Assembly (NCBI GenBank): GCA_023408815.1
Contig: JAEYJO010000013.1
Span: forward strand, 1 to 64,000
Origin: Bacillota bacterium
Lineage (GTDB): Bacteria; Bacillota; Clostridia; Lachnospirales; Lachnospiraceae
Length of the DNA: 64,000 bases
Direction: 5' to 3'
The notes below the pieces were generated by a model. That model did not search any database, was not told the origin of the DNA, and was given only the letters and a program-made list of their open reading frames with translations. Made by a program: the position numbers and the translations under genes. Within the stretch, counting starts at the first letter, position 1. Each line of letters opens with the position of its first letter. Shown here one piece after another: positions 53,329-61,929 of the stretch.

Positions 53329-54657
53329 CTACTGCCTTACGTCGTCCTCATTAAAGGAATCGCCGCATTCAGGGCAGAATTTCGGCGGATTCTTAGGATC
53401 TTCCGGTTCCCATCCGCACTTGTCGCATTTATACAAGGGCTCGCCTGCCGGCTTTTTCAAACCGCACTCGCTGCAGAACTTTCCTTTATTAACAGCACCG
53501 CAGGAACATACCCAGCCGTCAACAGGCTTTGGAGTGCCGCATTCCGCACAGAATTTACCTGTATTCTCCTTTCTTCCGCAGGAACAGTTCCAGCCCTCCG
53601 CGGGCTGCTTCGTCTGTACCGGAGCCTCCTCCTGACTGCGCTGCTGCCCCGCCATTCCAAACAGCGTGTTGGCGTTCATTCCGCCGGCCATATTCGCCAT
53701 ATTCATCCCGGCAAAGGCCATCATCGGCCCTGTGGATTCATTGGATGCTGCCGCCTTCATAGCCTCCGCCTGCGCTCCCACCAAGATACCCGCAGCCATG
53801 TCGGGAGTTCTGAGTACCGCAGATCTTTGAAGCTGCTTGATCATATCCTCATCCTCTTCCGAGGCCTTCACGGAGTTAACGCCAAAAGAAACGATAGAAA
53901 TACCTCTAAGCTCCGACCATTTCGCAGATAACACCTCGTTCAAAGCATCCGCCAGCTCCATAGTGTGAGCCGGCACAGCACTGTAGCGGATTCCCATGTC
54001 GGAAATCTTAGCGAATGCCGGCTGCAATGCGGTCATAAGCTCAGCCTTTAACTGGCTGTCAATTCTGTCTCTTGTATAATCCTCCGTCACGTTTCCCGAT
54101 ACGTTCGTATAGAACAAAAGCGGATCCGTAATCTTATAGGAATATTCCCCGTTGCAGCGAATGGCGATATCCACATCCAGACCGATGTTGCGATCCACTA
54201 CGCGAAAAGGAACCGGACTGGCCGTACCATATTTATTTCCCATGATTTCCTTCGTATTAAAGAAGTAAATTCTCTGATCCTTCGCCGCATCCCCGCCAAA
54301 GGTAAAACGTCTGCCTATATTATCGAAGGTAAGACCTATGTTTTCTCCCAGATCTCCATAGAATAACGTGGGCTCCGTAGACATATCATAAATGAATTCT
54401 CCCGCCTCTGCGCAGAATTCCACAATTTTTCCCTGCTCTACGATAATCATGCACTGTCCTTCGTTAACAGCCACAACGGAACCGTTGGTAATAATATTCT
54501 CTTCACCCTTCGTATTACTGCTTTTTCCTCTGTTAATCCGCTTTTTCCCTTTGGTTACTAACACATCACCGCTTAGGGCATCACAGTAAAAATATTCTCT
54601 CCACTGGTCTCCTAAAGCCGTGCTCACAGCACTTGTAATAGCCTTAATCAATCCCAT
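53329..54657 (-). CDS. SPFH-domain protein with three C-terminal zinc ribbons
   Basis: This 442-residue protein carries an SPFH/virion-core-like domain at about residues 30-270 and a Met/Ala-rich linker (MMAFAGMNMANMAGGMNANT). The tail has three zinc ribbons: CSCGRKENTGKFCAECG, CSCGAVNKGKFCSECG and CDKCGWEP...FCPECG. No N-terminal membrane helix is strong, so it probably sits at the inner membrane face, as YdjI-type proteins do. Family members belong to membrane-stress systems with PspA-like partners; none is visible here. The small zinc-ribbon gene and pcrA follow on the same strand. Confidence 0.88.
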   Translation of the reverse strand: MGLIKAITSAVSTALGDQWREYFYCDALSGDVLVTKGKKRINRGKSSNTKGEENIITNGSVVAVNEGQCMIIVEQGKIVEFCAEAGEFIYDMSTEPTLFYGDLGENIGLTFDNIGRRFTFGGDAAKDQRIYFFNTKEIMGNKYGTASPVPFRVVDRNIGLDVDIAIRCNGEYSYKITDPLLFYTNVSGNVTEDYTRDRIDSQLKAELMTALQPAFAKISDMGIRYSAVPAHTMELADALNEVLSAKWSELRGISIVSFGVNSVKASEEDEDMIKQLQRSAVLRTPDMAAGILVGAQAEAMKAAASNESTGPMMAFAGMNMANMAGGMNANTLFGMAGQQRSQEEAPVQTKQPAEGWNCSCGRKENTGKFCAECGTPKPVDGWVCSCGAVNKGKFCSECGLKKPAGEPLYKCDKCGWEPEDPKNPPKFCPECGDSFNEDDVRQ

Positions 54658-54841
54658 ATTCTATTTACCCTCCACACAACCGGAACATTCCGCTTCGGTC
54701 GCTTCTTATATTTGTATTTATAAAACATTATAACTATTTTGACAGTTATTGTCCAGCCAAACAAGAAGCCCCGGACAAACACATTTTCATTCTTCGTTCA
54801 TATAATAAACCATCGATATTTTATGGAGGAATTATGAAAAA

Positions 54842-55879
54842 ATGCTGAAACATACCTCATTTTCTTTGACTCGTAAAGTTATTTCTCTCGTCCTGTGCCT
54901 GCTGTTTCTGGCAAGCTGTCTCACCGGATGTCAAAAATCAGGAAACAGTGCGGTTCCCGGAAAAGACTTGACGAAGGTTACTTTAAACGAAGTAGCCCAC
55001 TCGATTTTCTATGCTCCCATGTACGTAGCAATCGAGGAAGGCTACTTTGCCGAAGAGGGAATCAATTTAGATCTCGTTACCGGCTTCGGCGCAGATAAAA
55101 CGATGACCGCTGTCCTTACCGATGAAGCGGATATCGGCTTTATGGGAAGCGAAAGCACCATCTACACATATATCGGAGGCACGCAGGATTATGTAGTCAA
55201 TTTCGCACAGCTTACCCAGCGCGCCGGCAACTTTCTCGTATCAAGGCAGCCTATCGATAATTTTTCATGGGATATGCTGACGGGCAAAAAGGTGCTTGGC
55301 GGAAGAGCCGGCGGAATGCCTGAAATGGTTTTTGAATACATTCTGAAGAAGAATAATATCGATCCGAAAGCCGACTTGAACATCGACCAAAGCATCGATT
55401 TCGGTTCCACAGCAGCTGCCTTTTCAGGAGGGCAGGGTGATTTTACCATTGAATTCGAGCCACACGCTACCTCTTTAGAGGCAAAGGGTGACGGTTATGT
55501 GGTAGCCTCTCTGGGCAAAGATTCCGGCTATGTTCCTTACACCGCCTTCAGCGCCAAGAAGAGCTATATCGACGCTAATCCCGAAATCCTACAGTCCTTT
55601 ACCAATGCTCTGCAAAAAGGCATGGACTACGTAAACAGCCATAAACCTGAGGAAATAGCGAAGGCAATAGCTCCGCAGTTCGAGGAAACAGACTTGGATA
55701 CCATTACCGCAATCGTTACTCGTTACTACGACCAGGATACGTGGAAAGACAATCTGATATTCGAAGAGGATTCCTTCACCCTTCTTCAGAACATTCTGGA
55801 CGAAGCGGGCGAGTTATCGGAAAGAGTTCCTTATGATACACTTGTTAATACACAGTTCGCAATGGAAGCGGCAAAATAA
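54842..55879 (+). CDS. NMT1/SsuA-type ABC substrate-binding lipoprotein (orphan)
   Basis: This 345-residue lipoprotein has a signal peptide (VISLVLCLLFLASC) with lipobox LTGC. The binding fold reads VTLNEVAHSIFYAPMYVAIEEGYFAEEGINL, typical of receptors for sulfonates, taurine or thiamine precursors. The best ribosome site (GGAGG) serves an ATG at 54834, but that frame stops after MKKC. One extra A in the run at 54837-54842 would fuse it to this frame as MKKMLKHT..., so a homopolymer miscall is likely. No permease or ATPase gene is adjacent. A strong terminator follows. Confidence 0.88.
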   Translation: MLKHTSFSLTRKVISLVLCLLFLASCLTGCQKSGNSAVPGKDLTKVTLNEVAHSIFYAPMYVAIEEGYFAEEGINLDLVTGFGADKTMTAVLTDEADIGFMGSESTIYTYIGGTQDYVVNFAQLTQRAGNFLVSRQPIDNFSWDMLTGKKVLGGRAGGMPEMVFEYILKKNNIDPKADLNIDQSIDFGSTAAAFSGGQGDFTIEFEPHATSLEAKGDGYVVASLGKDSGYVPYTAFSAKKSYIDANPEILQSFTNALQKGMDYVNSHKPEEIAKAIAPQFEETDLDTITAIVTRYYDQDTWKDNLIFEEDSFTLLQNILDEAGELSERVPYDTLVNTQFAMEAAK

Positions 55880-55903
55880 TCTCACACACCCGCAAAAACA
55901 GGA

Positions 55904-55940
55904 GGGCGTCCGATGTACATTTTCCCATCGGACGCCCTTT
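55904..55940. terminator. Bidirectional terminator
   Basis: A perfect 12-bp stem GGGCGTCCGATG (55904-55915) / CATCGGACGCCC (55926-55937) is followed by TTTCC on the plus strand. It lies between convergent genes. Confidence 0.85.
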
Positions 55941-55964
55941 CCTGAATAACAGAAAAATCTATTA

Positions 55965-58004
55965 TTATTTCAATTTAAGCCACGCGATTTCTTCCTGCAT
56001 CATCTGAGCCTGAGCCGCCAGCTCCTCGCTGGAAGCAGAGCTTTCCTCTGCCGTCGCCGCATTGTTCTGCACTACGGATGCAACCTGCGACAAACCTTTA
56101 TTGATATGTTCAATAGCTCTCGTCTGTTCTGAGGAAGCCACTTCCACCGCCTTAGTTGTCTGCTCGACGAATACGGTGGTAGCTTCAACATTTTCTAATA
56201 TTTTAGCCGTTTCAGCGGATATTCTTTTTCCTTCCGCAATGGATTCTACCGCATGCTGAATCAATTCGTTGGTCTGTTTTGCCGACTGGGAGGCCTTCTC
56301 CGCAAGGATGCGTACCTCATCGGCAACTACTGCAAAGCCCTTGCCCGCTTCTCCAGCCCGGGCCGCCTCAATTGCTGCATTTAACGCTAACAGATTAGTC
56401 TGGGATGCGATATCCTGCAAGGATTTCGTGATTCCTGATATTTTCTCGGAATCCTCGCCAATCTGATCCATAGCGCCCTCCAGCTTCTTCATATGTGCAT
56501 TGCCTTCTTCTACACCTTCTCCGGTCTGCTTTACATATTCTGACGCTTTTTTCATATTCTCAATATTCTTCTCGGACTGTACGGCCACCGAGGCAACCGA
56601 TTCGTTCAGTTCTTCCACCGATGCCGCCTGATCGGATGCGCCGGTAGCCAGCTCCTGCGCCGCCGCCGCCAACTGCTGCACACCGCCGGACATTTGTTCT
56701 ATTGAGTTTCTAAAGTTTGCAAAAATCTGGTTTAAGTTGGTGATAATACCCTCCAGCGCCACTTTTATCTCAACGAAATCGCCTTGATATTCCAGATTGG
56801 ATACGACGGTACAATCTCCCTTTTCCAAGGAACTGAGTACAGAAGAAGTCTCTCCGATAATTTCCCTCAGGGAATTAACCGTAAGTGTCAGCGATTGAGA
56901 CAGTGTTCCTATTTCGTCCTCGGTACTATACTGAGGAACATCCGAACGTAAATCGCCCTGCGCCAAAAGCTCCAGTCGCTTTACCATACTTATAATAGGA
57001 TTTACGATTGGATTAGCAATTCTTTTCATAATGGCTACCGCAACAAATACCGAGCATATGAAAAGAATCAGGGTAATCACAAGGGATATATAAAAGTTTT
57101 TCATTAACTCCGATGTCTTTACCGCGACACCTATGGACCAACCGTCGGTACCTGGAATCGCCGTATATCCTACCGTTATCATCGATCCGTTTAATCTGGC
57201 CGTATTCGTGCCTGTTTCACCTGCTGTCATCTTCTGAATTACCGATGCAATATCCGTATAGGAGGAATCCTCCTTCGCCAGCTCAATATAGTTGGTCTGG
57301 TTTTCTACGACCTCCTGATTGCCGTGCGCTATAATCTTGCCATTCTTATCCGTGATGAAGCCATAGCCGGACTTTCCGATTGCGATATTCTTTACCATCC
57401 CGCTGAAAGTATTGCTGTCAAGCGTAGCGATCGCGATGCCGTCAAAACCTGTATGAAGCTTTGCGGATACGATGAGTACCGTTTTTCCAGTAGCATTGCT
57501 GACCTGCGTCGTAGATATGTAAGTATGTCCTGCCATGGACATCGTAAAATATTCCTGTTCAGCCACATTCGTTCCATCCGTGGAATCTCCTGTGTTATCC
57601 ACTATCGAAAGAGTATCGAAGCCGTATTCATTAGCCAAACGTCCCATAAGGTCAATCCTTCGTTCCAGAGACTTCTTTTGGTCCACTATAGAGGTATCAT
57701 CTATCATCACGGCCATTCTGGTCGTATAAACCCGAATCGCATTTTGCACGGATTGGCTGTATGCCGCCGTCGTTTCCTGAATACGCATATTCATGTTGCT
57801 TACCGCATCGCTATATAAGAGCACTCCGCAGACTACTCCCCATATGAGCGAAAGCGCAGTTACCACCATTGCACTGGTCACCTGCAGCCTCATTTTAATC
57901 GATTTCTTTCCTGAAAGCTTTTGAAACAACTGAACCTTCTCGAGTTTTTTAGCCTTCTCGAGTTTTTTGGTCTTTTTAACTTTCCATTCAGTTCTTTTTC
58001 TCAT
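55965..58004 (-). CDS. Methyl-accepting chemotaxis protein with a dCache-like sensor
   Basis: This receptor of about 680 residues has a basic, heptad-like N-terminal tail (KKLEKAKKLEKVQLFQKL), a first helix (VVTALSLIWGVVCGVLLY, about 48-66), an outside sensor of about 245 residues resembling dCache (VDQKKSLERRIDLMGRLANEYGF, GYGFITDKNGKIIAHGN), a second helix (about 313-333), HAMP, and a signalling domain with NLLALNAAIEAARAGEAGKG. Ligand is unknown; amino acids are common for dCache. ATG 58004 (or GTG 58007) follows AAGGAGG. The leader carries a structured element and a terminator, so expression is probably attenuated. Confidence 0.93.
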   Translation of the reverse strand: MRKRTEWKVKKTKKLEKAKKLEKVQLFQKLSGKKSIKMRLQVTSAMVVTALSLIWGVVCGVLLYSDAVSNMNMRIQETTAAYSQSVQNAIRVYTTRMAVMIDDTSIVDQKKSLERRIDLMGRLANEYGFDTLSIVDNTGDSTDGTNVAEQEYFTMSMAGHTYISTTQVSNATGKTVLIVSAKLHTGFDGIAIATLDSNTFSGMVKNIAIGKSGYGFITDKNGKIIAHGNQEVVENQTNYIELAKEDSSYTDIASVIQKMTAGETGTNTARLNGSMITVGYTAIPGTDGWSIGVAVKTSELMKNFYISLVITLILFICSVFVAVAIMKRIANPIVNPIISMVKRLELLAQGDLRSDVPQYSTEDEIGTLSQSLTLTVNSLREIIGETSSVLSSLEKGDCTVVSNLEYQGDFVEIKVALEGIITNLNQIFANFRNSIEQMSGGVQQLAAAAQELATGASDQAASVEELNESVASVAVQSEKNIENMKKASEYVKQTGEGVEEGNAHMKKLEGAMDQIGEDSEKISGITKSLQDIASQTNLLALNAAIEAARAGEAGKGFAVVADEVRILAEKASQSAKQTNELIQHAVESIAEGKRISAETAKILENVEATTVFVEQTTKAVEVASSEQTRAIEHINKGLSQVASVVQNNAATAEESSASSEELAAQAQMMQEEIAWLKLK

Positions 58005-58091
58005 CACTCTCTCCTCCTTAGCTACCTTTTATTTTATAAAGCATACGGCCACAACTCTGCCCTCTGCCAATACCCTTCAAGCTCTTTGCCA

Positions 58092-58125
58092 CAAAAAAAG
58101 TTATGCCTCGGTAACGGCAGGCATA
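58092..58125 (-). terminator. Terminator in the leader of the chemoreceptor gene
   Basis: TATGCCT (58108-58102 on the other arm) pairs with AGGCATA (58125-58119) around GCCGTTACCG, followed on the minus strand by TTTTTTT. It is only about 85 bases before the start codon, so it must be attenuated to express the gene. Confidence 0.75.
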
Positions 58126-58131
58126 TCGTAC

Positions 58132-58183
58132 GGACACCTCCCTATCGGGCATAAATCTCAATACCTATTGTTTGTAAATGTCC
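58132..58183 (-). ncRNA. Candidate structured leader element (unassigned riboswitch-like RNA)
   Basis: On the minus strand GGACA (58183-58179) pairs with TGTCC (58136-58132). Inside lie two small hairpins: CAATA-GG-TATTG (58170-58159) and CCC-GATA-GGG (58149-58140). This three-way junction is directly followed by the terminator at 58092-58125. I could not match it to the c-di-GMP (GEMM) consensus or another class that I know. The assignment as regulatory RNA is inference from the fold and position. Confidence 0.5.
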
Positions 58184-58619
58184 CCTGGTTCTGTCTTCAT
58201 AACAAAACGTCCAATCCTCATTCGCCTCGCTGATTTATAAAACTTAAGCCTACCGCTTCCGTCTCTTTTGTCAAATCGTTCCAAGGCCTTTACATTAAGA
58301 AATTTTTTTACTTGTAGTTAAAATGCTTGTCATTAAAGTCACCAGCATCTAGAAATCCTTAAAAATTTTCTTTTATTGTGCATTTTTCATATTTTCTAAA
58401 ATTAATATCGAGTAATTCTACAGCATTTTTTGATTATTTTTGAAAATTTCCAATAAATTCTTTATTATTAATTTAATACGCCAACATAAAAAAGTCAATC
58501 CCTATCGTGTAACTTTGTAAAATAATTTTACAAAAGTTTCTATTGACAAGGGCCTCAAAAGCTCTTTTCAAGTCTTTTTTCTTTTAATAATTTGCTTTTA
58601 TCAAGTCTTAACGCAAAAA
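58184..58619. other. AT-rich gene-free stretch
   Basis: About 430 bases with no convincing coding frame. From 58290 to 58520 it is very AT-rich with many T-runs and ATTAAT-like words, and probably holds promoters for the chemoreceptor gene. No tRNA or known RNA was recognised. Confidence 0.6.
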
Positions 58620-58663
58620 AACACTTGCTGAAAGGCGGCTGAATAAGGCCTTTTGCAAGTGTT
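58613..58663 (-). terminator. Terminator of the ECF sigma operon
   Basis: The long stem AACACTTGC (58620-58628) / GCAAGTGTT (58655-58663), with an inner AAAGG/CCTTT pair, is followed on the minus strand by TTTTTTTGCG. Confidence 0.88.
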
Positions 58664-58773
58664 CTCTCGTTCTTTTATATCGTTTGACGTTACTTCCTGA
58701 GAAAATCCGCCTTTTATTGGTTACTGTGATCCAAAAACAGGAAATAAATTTTCTTTACATCGATGATTTTCAT

Positions 58774-59106
58774 TTACATGACACGACTGAACTGTATGAA
58801 ATAATCCACAGAAGCCATGAGCATTGCAAAGAAGCTAAGGCAAATCATCAAAAATATTGCCGCCTTATCATAGATGAACTGAATACCGCCTTCGTTAGCG
58901 GCCTCCGTCCTGGATGCCTTATAATTGCCTGCCAGCACCTCCAGACCTAAAAATATGAAGATGACGGGCCACAGCTTAAATATCAATTGGTAATTTAACT
59001 GGGGAACAAAAATATTGAGTAAAAACAGTATTCCAAACAGCACTAATAGAATGCCGCAGGTCATTGTGCCTATTCTATGCGTTTTGGTTATCTGATTTTG
59101 TTCCAT
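58774..59106 (-). CDS. Small membrane protein, LiaI/LiaF-like N-terminal type
   Basis: This 110-residue protein has three helices: GTMTCGILLVLFGILFLLNIF, LIFKLWPVIFIFLGLEVLAG and IFLMICLSFFAMLMASVDYF. The middle pair FKLWPVIFIFLGLE is typical of the DUF5668/LiaF membrane module. It is the last gene of the ECF operon; its start overlaps the end of the preceding gene. Probably part of envelope stress sensing, though no LiaR/LiaS genes lie nearby. Confidence 0.75.
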   Translation of the reverse strand: MEQNQITKTHRIGTMTCGILLVLFGILFLLNIFVPQLNYQLIFKLWPVIFIFLGLEVLAGNYKASRTEAANEGGIQFIYDKAAIFLMICLSFFAMLMASVDYFIQFSRVM

Positions 59107-59722
59107 CCTGGCTCCCTTCCAATATCACTTCTGCCTCAACGGTATGTGTACCTTCGCTTTCCCCCATGGCTGTCTGTTTGCTTTCTCTTTCCTCTGCTTC
59201 GATATCTATGATGATTTCGTTTAAAGTTTCCTTTTTTCCTTTAATCATATAAAAACCTGCTATAATGATTGCTACCCCAATAGCGACGCGGGGAATCGTA
59301 TAGGCTATCATGTATGCGCCTTCCGGCAGATAGGAATAGCAAATGTCCACAAACTCGTTCCATAAAAGAATAACTCCTATTGCTATAAGCACGGTCGCAA
59401 TTATCTTTCTATGCTTTCTGGCACTGTCCATATCCATCTTAAAAAATCTGTCCAGGTTAAACAAATATTCATCCTTTGTACCCGCAAGCTCCGCTTCGGA
59501 AAGTCCCGCCAGATTGTTCACGTGGAAGAAACTGTAAAACCATATAATTCCTGCGATACATGCAATAAAGCCCAGCTCAAGAAACTGCATAAGCGCCATC
59601 GACCCGAAAAACAACGCCATCAGGCTTACTCCCATCTTCATAAATCCTAAATACATCTCTCCCGCTCCCGGAATGAGCGAAAAACAAAATGTCCAAAATC
59701 TGCTCTTTTTCCTTCTGATCAT
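59075..59722 (-). CDS. Membrane protein with a TM2-like start and a DUF5668-like end
   Basis: This 215-residue protein opens with SLIPGAGEMYLGFMKMGVSL, a TM2-type hairpin, followed by LGFIACIAGIIWFYSFFHVNN. Two more helices (IATVLIAIGVILLWNEF, IPRVAIGVAIIIAGFYMI) resemble the LiaF-like module. The C-terminal tail is acidic and cytoplasmic. It overlaps both neighbours by a few bases (59719-59722 and 59075-59106), so it belongs to the ECF operon. Confidence 0.78.
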   Translation of the reverse strand: MIRRKKSRFWTFCFSLIPGAGEMYLGFMKMGVSLMALFFGSMALMQFLELGFIACIAGIIWFYSFFHVNNLAGLSEAELAGTKDEYLFNLDRFFKMDMDSARKHRKIIATVLIAIGVILLWNEFVDICYSYLPEGAYMIAYTIPRVAIGVAIIIAGFYMIKGKKETLNEIIIDIEAEERESKQTAMGESEGTHTVEAEVILEGSQDGTKSDNQNA

Positions 59723-60177
59723 CCTATTCTACCTCCATCTTTTAATTTCAGACCGTTCCACATACGGAAAAGTTCCTCCGATTTCGTGTCGATCACTTCC
59801 TTCCAATCACTTTTTTGAGTTCTCTCAAACAGCTTTTTATTCCTCTCTTCATGCCTTTCCATGCTTTCATCTATTCTACGCTCAACCCGGCTTCTATCCG
59901 CCGGGGCAAAACCTGTGGAGAGGTCCAGAGGCACTACCGTCAGGCAGAATACTGCCACGGCGGCGGCCGTGAAGATCTTCAAGCTGTATGTTATGAACTG
60001 CAGCTTCGCCGCCCTCTTCCGCTTTTCGGCATCTATAGAAATCACTTTCATTCCCCGTGCGGCATCCATAATGCAGTCCTTTAAATATACCGGAGGCGCA
60101 ATTACCCCGCCGCCTTCCACCTCTGCAATCAGGTCGTTTAATTCTTCTTCGCTCAAATATCCCTGCTCTTCCTTCAT
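59719..60177 (-). CDS. Putative anti-sigma factor, one membrane helix
   Basis: This 152-residue protein has a helical cytoplasmic start (LSEEELNDLIAEVE), one membrane helix (LQFITYSLKIFTAAAVAVFCL, about 69-90) and an outside helical region of about 50 residues rich in Arg and Glu (VERRIDESMERHEERNKKLF). The gene starts inside the end of the sigma gene (ATGA overlap). Position and topology are those of anti-sigma factors, but no zinc-binding HxxxCxxC motif is visible, so the call rests on context. Confidence 0.65.
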   Translation of the reverse strand: MKEEQGYLSEEELNDLIAEVEGGGVIAPPVYLKDCIMDAARGMKVISIDAEKRKRAAKLQFITYSLKIFTAAAVAVFCLTVVPLDLSTGFAPADRSRVERRIDESMERHEERNKKLFERTQKSDWKEVIDTKSEELFRMWNGLKLKDGGRIG

Positions 60178-60701
60178 GCGCTCTTCTCCTTTCCATAAAG
60201 CTTTCTTAACATATCCCGCGCTCTGTAAATTTGTGTCTGCACAGTTTTTATATTCTCGTTCCTCTTTCTCGCGATTTCCTCCGCTTTCATCTCGTCATAA
60301 TAGACCGCTTTAGCGATTTCATCGTAGGGAGGCTTTAACTTACTGCAATATTTAAGCAGCCGCTCCCGCACTTCTTCTTCCAGACATATTTCCTCGGGAG
60401 AGCCCCTCGTCTCGCTTTGCTGTTCAAAAAACGCGTCCTCTGTAGGCACCGCCTTCCTGCCGGCGCTTCTCAAATAGTCGATGCTCTTATTGGTAGCGAT
60501 TCTGCACAGCCAAGCCTTTTCATTGGTCCCTTCAAAGCCATCCAAGCCTTTGTAGGCAGCCAGAAAGGCCTCTTGCGTTAAATCCTCGGCGGCGAAATAA
60601 TCTGCCGTCACTTTATAACAGATGGAAAAAACAAGGTTCTGATAAGTATCAATCATCGCCGACAGCCGTTCTTCTTTATTCATTTGATTAATACTTCTCA
60701 C
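60174..60701 (-). CDS. ECF-type RNA polymerase sigma factor
   Basis: This 175-residue sigma factor has region 2 (LVFSICYKVTADYFAAEDLTQEAFLAAYKGLDGFEG) and region 4 (EIAKAVYYDEMKAEEIARKRNENIKTVQTQIYRARDMLRK). The start is GTG at 60701 with GGAAGGG touching it; ATG at 60683 is an alternative. It heads a four-gene operon with a putative anti-sigma and two membrane proteins, so it most likely responds to an envelope signal and may transcribe its own operon. Confidence 0.93.
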   Translation of the reverse strand: MRSINQMNKEERLSAMIDTYQNLVFSICYKVTADYFAAEDLTQEAFLAAYKGLDGFEGTNEKAWLCRIATNKSIDYLRSAGRKAVPTEDAFFEQQSETRGSPEEICLEEEVRERLLKYCSKLKPPYDEIAKAVYYDEMKAEEIARKRNENIKTVQTQIYRARDMLRKLYGKEKSA

Positions 60702-60855
60702 CCCTTCCTTTTTCCTCTTTCATCTATTATAACGCAACGTCTCCCGCAAAATCTTCAAATATTTTTATTTATTCTATCCCTTTATTTTTATCATTTTTAT
60801 CAAAAAACAAAAAAAGAATTGCCGAAAACACTGACAATTCCAATAACCGCTTTTT

Positions 60856-61259
60856 TTATTTTGTTTCTTTCACCAACGGTTCGAAAACGCTCTGAAGAAA
60901 AGCAACCAACTCCCCGTATTTCACGATAAGAACCTCGTAACCTGCTCGTACCCTCTCTGCATCGCCTTCCTTCACAGCCCTTTCCTGCTCTGCGGACAAT
61001 GCTGAAAGTTCTTTCGCTCCGATTGCGAGCATCGCATGCTTAAGAGCGTGTACCTCGATATGATACCGCTCGTAATCTCTTTTTTCCATGCTTCTTCTGA
61101 TAATAGGAAGCTTTCTTCTTCCTTCTTCCATGGCCGTTTTCAATACCTCGATATACAAATCCATATCCTCTGCGCATATTTCCATCGCCTGCCCGATATC
61201 GAATTCTTTTTCTTCAAGCAGCTTCGTGAGTTCTTCCCTATCCCTCGTTTTATCCCCAT
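60856..61259 (-). pseudogene. Hpt-like phosphotransfer protein, N-terminal frameshift
   Basis: The clear part (61185-60856) is helical with VHALKHAMLAIGAKELSALS, which matches the phospho-His motif of Hpt domains (usual form HALKG...IGA). The frame stays open upstream of its first ATG as ...REELTKLLEEKEFDIGQAM, but without a start. An ATG at 61259 with CGGAG upstream is one base out of frame. Adding one G to the run at 61254-61257 gives MGDKTRDREELTKLL... joined to the rest, about 133 residues. So either a real frameshift or a sequencing miscall. It follows the DUF1836 gene closely. Confidence 0.6.
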
Positions 61260-61275
61260 AAAAATCTCCGTATAT

Positions 61276-61929
61276 TTAATTCTTTTTATTTTGTTCGGGT
61301 TCTGGCTTTTCCTTCTTCACGTCCTTTTTTTTGCCGTCCGCAGCCTTTCCGAAGCTGTCTACCATCTTTTCAATCAACAGCTTTTTCACGTATACGTCAA
61401 AGCTCAGCATACAGATAAAGGAAAATAACTGTAAAAATTCCCTGCTCTCCTCAGGAGCATCCTCAAAGGTATCCTTCGACACATGGAATTTGCTAATCAC
61501 GTCTTCCTTCAGCACATCCACCTGTTCTTTTTCCAGGCTGAATACTTCCTTATAAACATTCGAAAGTCCAAACCCTTCATTGCCGAAAAAGCGCTCGCTC
61601 AAGGGATTCAGCAGTGTCTGGATATCGCTGATCGTCAATATTCCTTTATAATAATAAATAAAAATCAAAAGAAGTATATGCTCCTTCGAATACTTTTTCT
61701 TTTCCGGAGGCGGCAGCAAATCATTCTTGGCATAATTGTTAATCATCGTCTTCGTCAGGATCTTATCGTCTTCCGGATTTCTCGTCGCACTCTTTAACTT
61801 TTTATCCATAAACGTCGTCACCTGGTCCATATATAAATCTATGTTGGGAATATCCTCCAGCTTTATATACTGTATACGATCCAGACTTTCTACTATGCTA
61901 TTCAACAAATCATCCTTATCAATCGTCAT
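61276..61929 (-). CDS. DUF1836-domain protein
   Basis: This 217-residue protein has the DUF1836 core KTMINNYAKNDLLPPPEKKKYSKEHILLLIFIYYYKGILTISDI, which looks like a MerR-type helix-turn-helix. The C-terminal tail is Lys/Glu-rich. The family is common in clostridia and probably regulatory, but no target is known. It is followed by the Hpt-like gene with about 16 bases between. Confidence 0.9.
   Translation of the reverse strand: MTIDKDDLLNSIVESLDRIQYIKLEDIPNIDLYMDQVTTFMDKKLKSATRNPEDDKILTKTMINNYAKNDLLPPPEKKKYSKEHILLLIFIYYYKGILTISDIQTLLNPLSERFFGNEGFGLSNVYKEVFSLEKEQVDVLKEDVISKFHVSKDTFEDAPEESREFLQLFSFICMLSFDVYVKKLLIEKMVDSFGKAADGKKKDVKKEKPEPEQNKKN

Noticed and set aside
57324..57818. 164-codon plus-strand frame opposite the second chemoreceptor gene
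   Set aside because: Antisense shadow without ribosome site or family motif.
58132..58183. c-di-GMP-I (GEMM) riboswitch in the chemoreceptor leader
   Set aside because: The conserved GEMM core (CGCAAAGCC and the GUAGCGG-like tetraloop receptor) could not be found; kept only as an unassigned structure.
58684..58950. 88-codon plus-strand frame at the end of the ECF operon
   Set aside because: Overlaps a better minus-strand membrane gene and lies directly at a terminator; no clear ribosome site.
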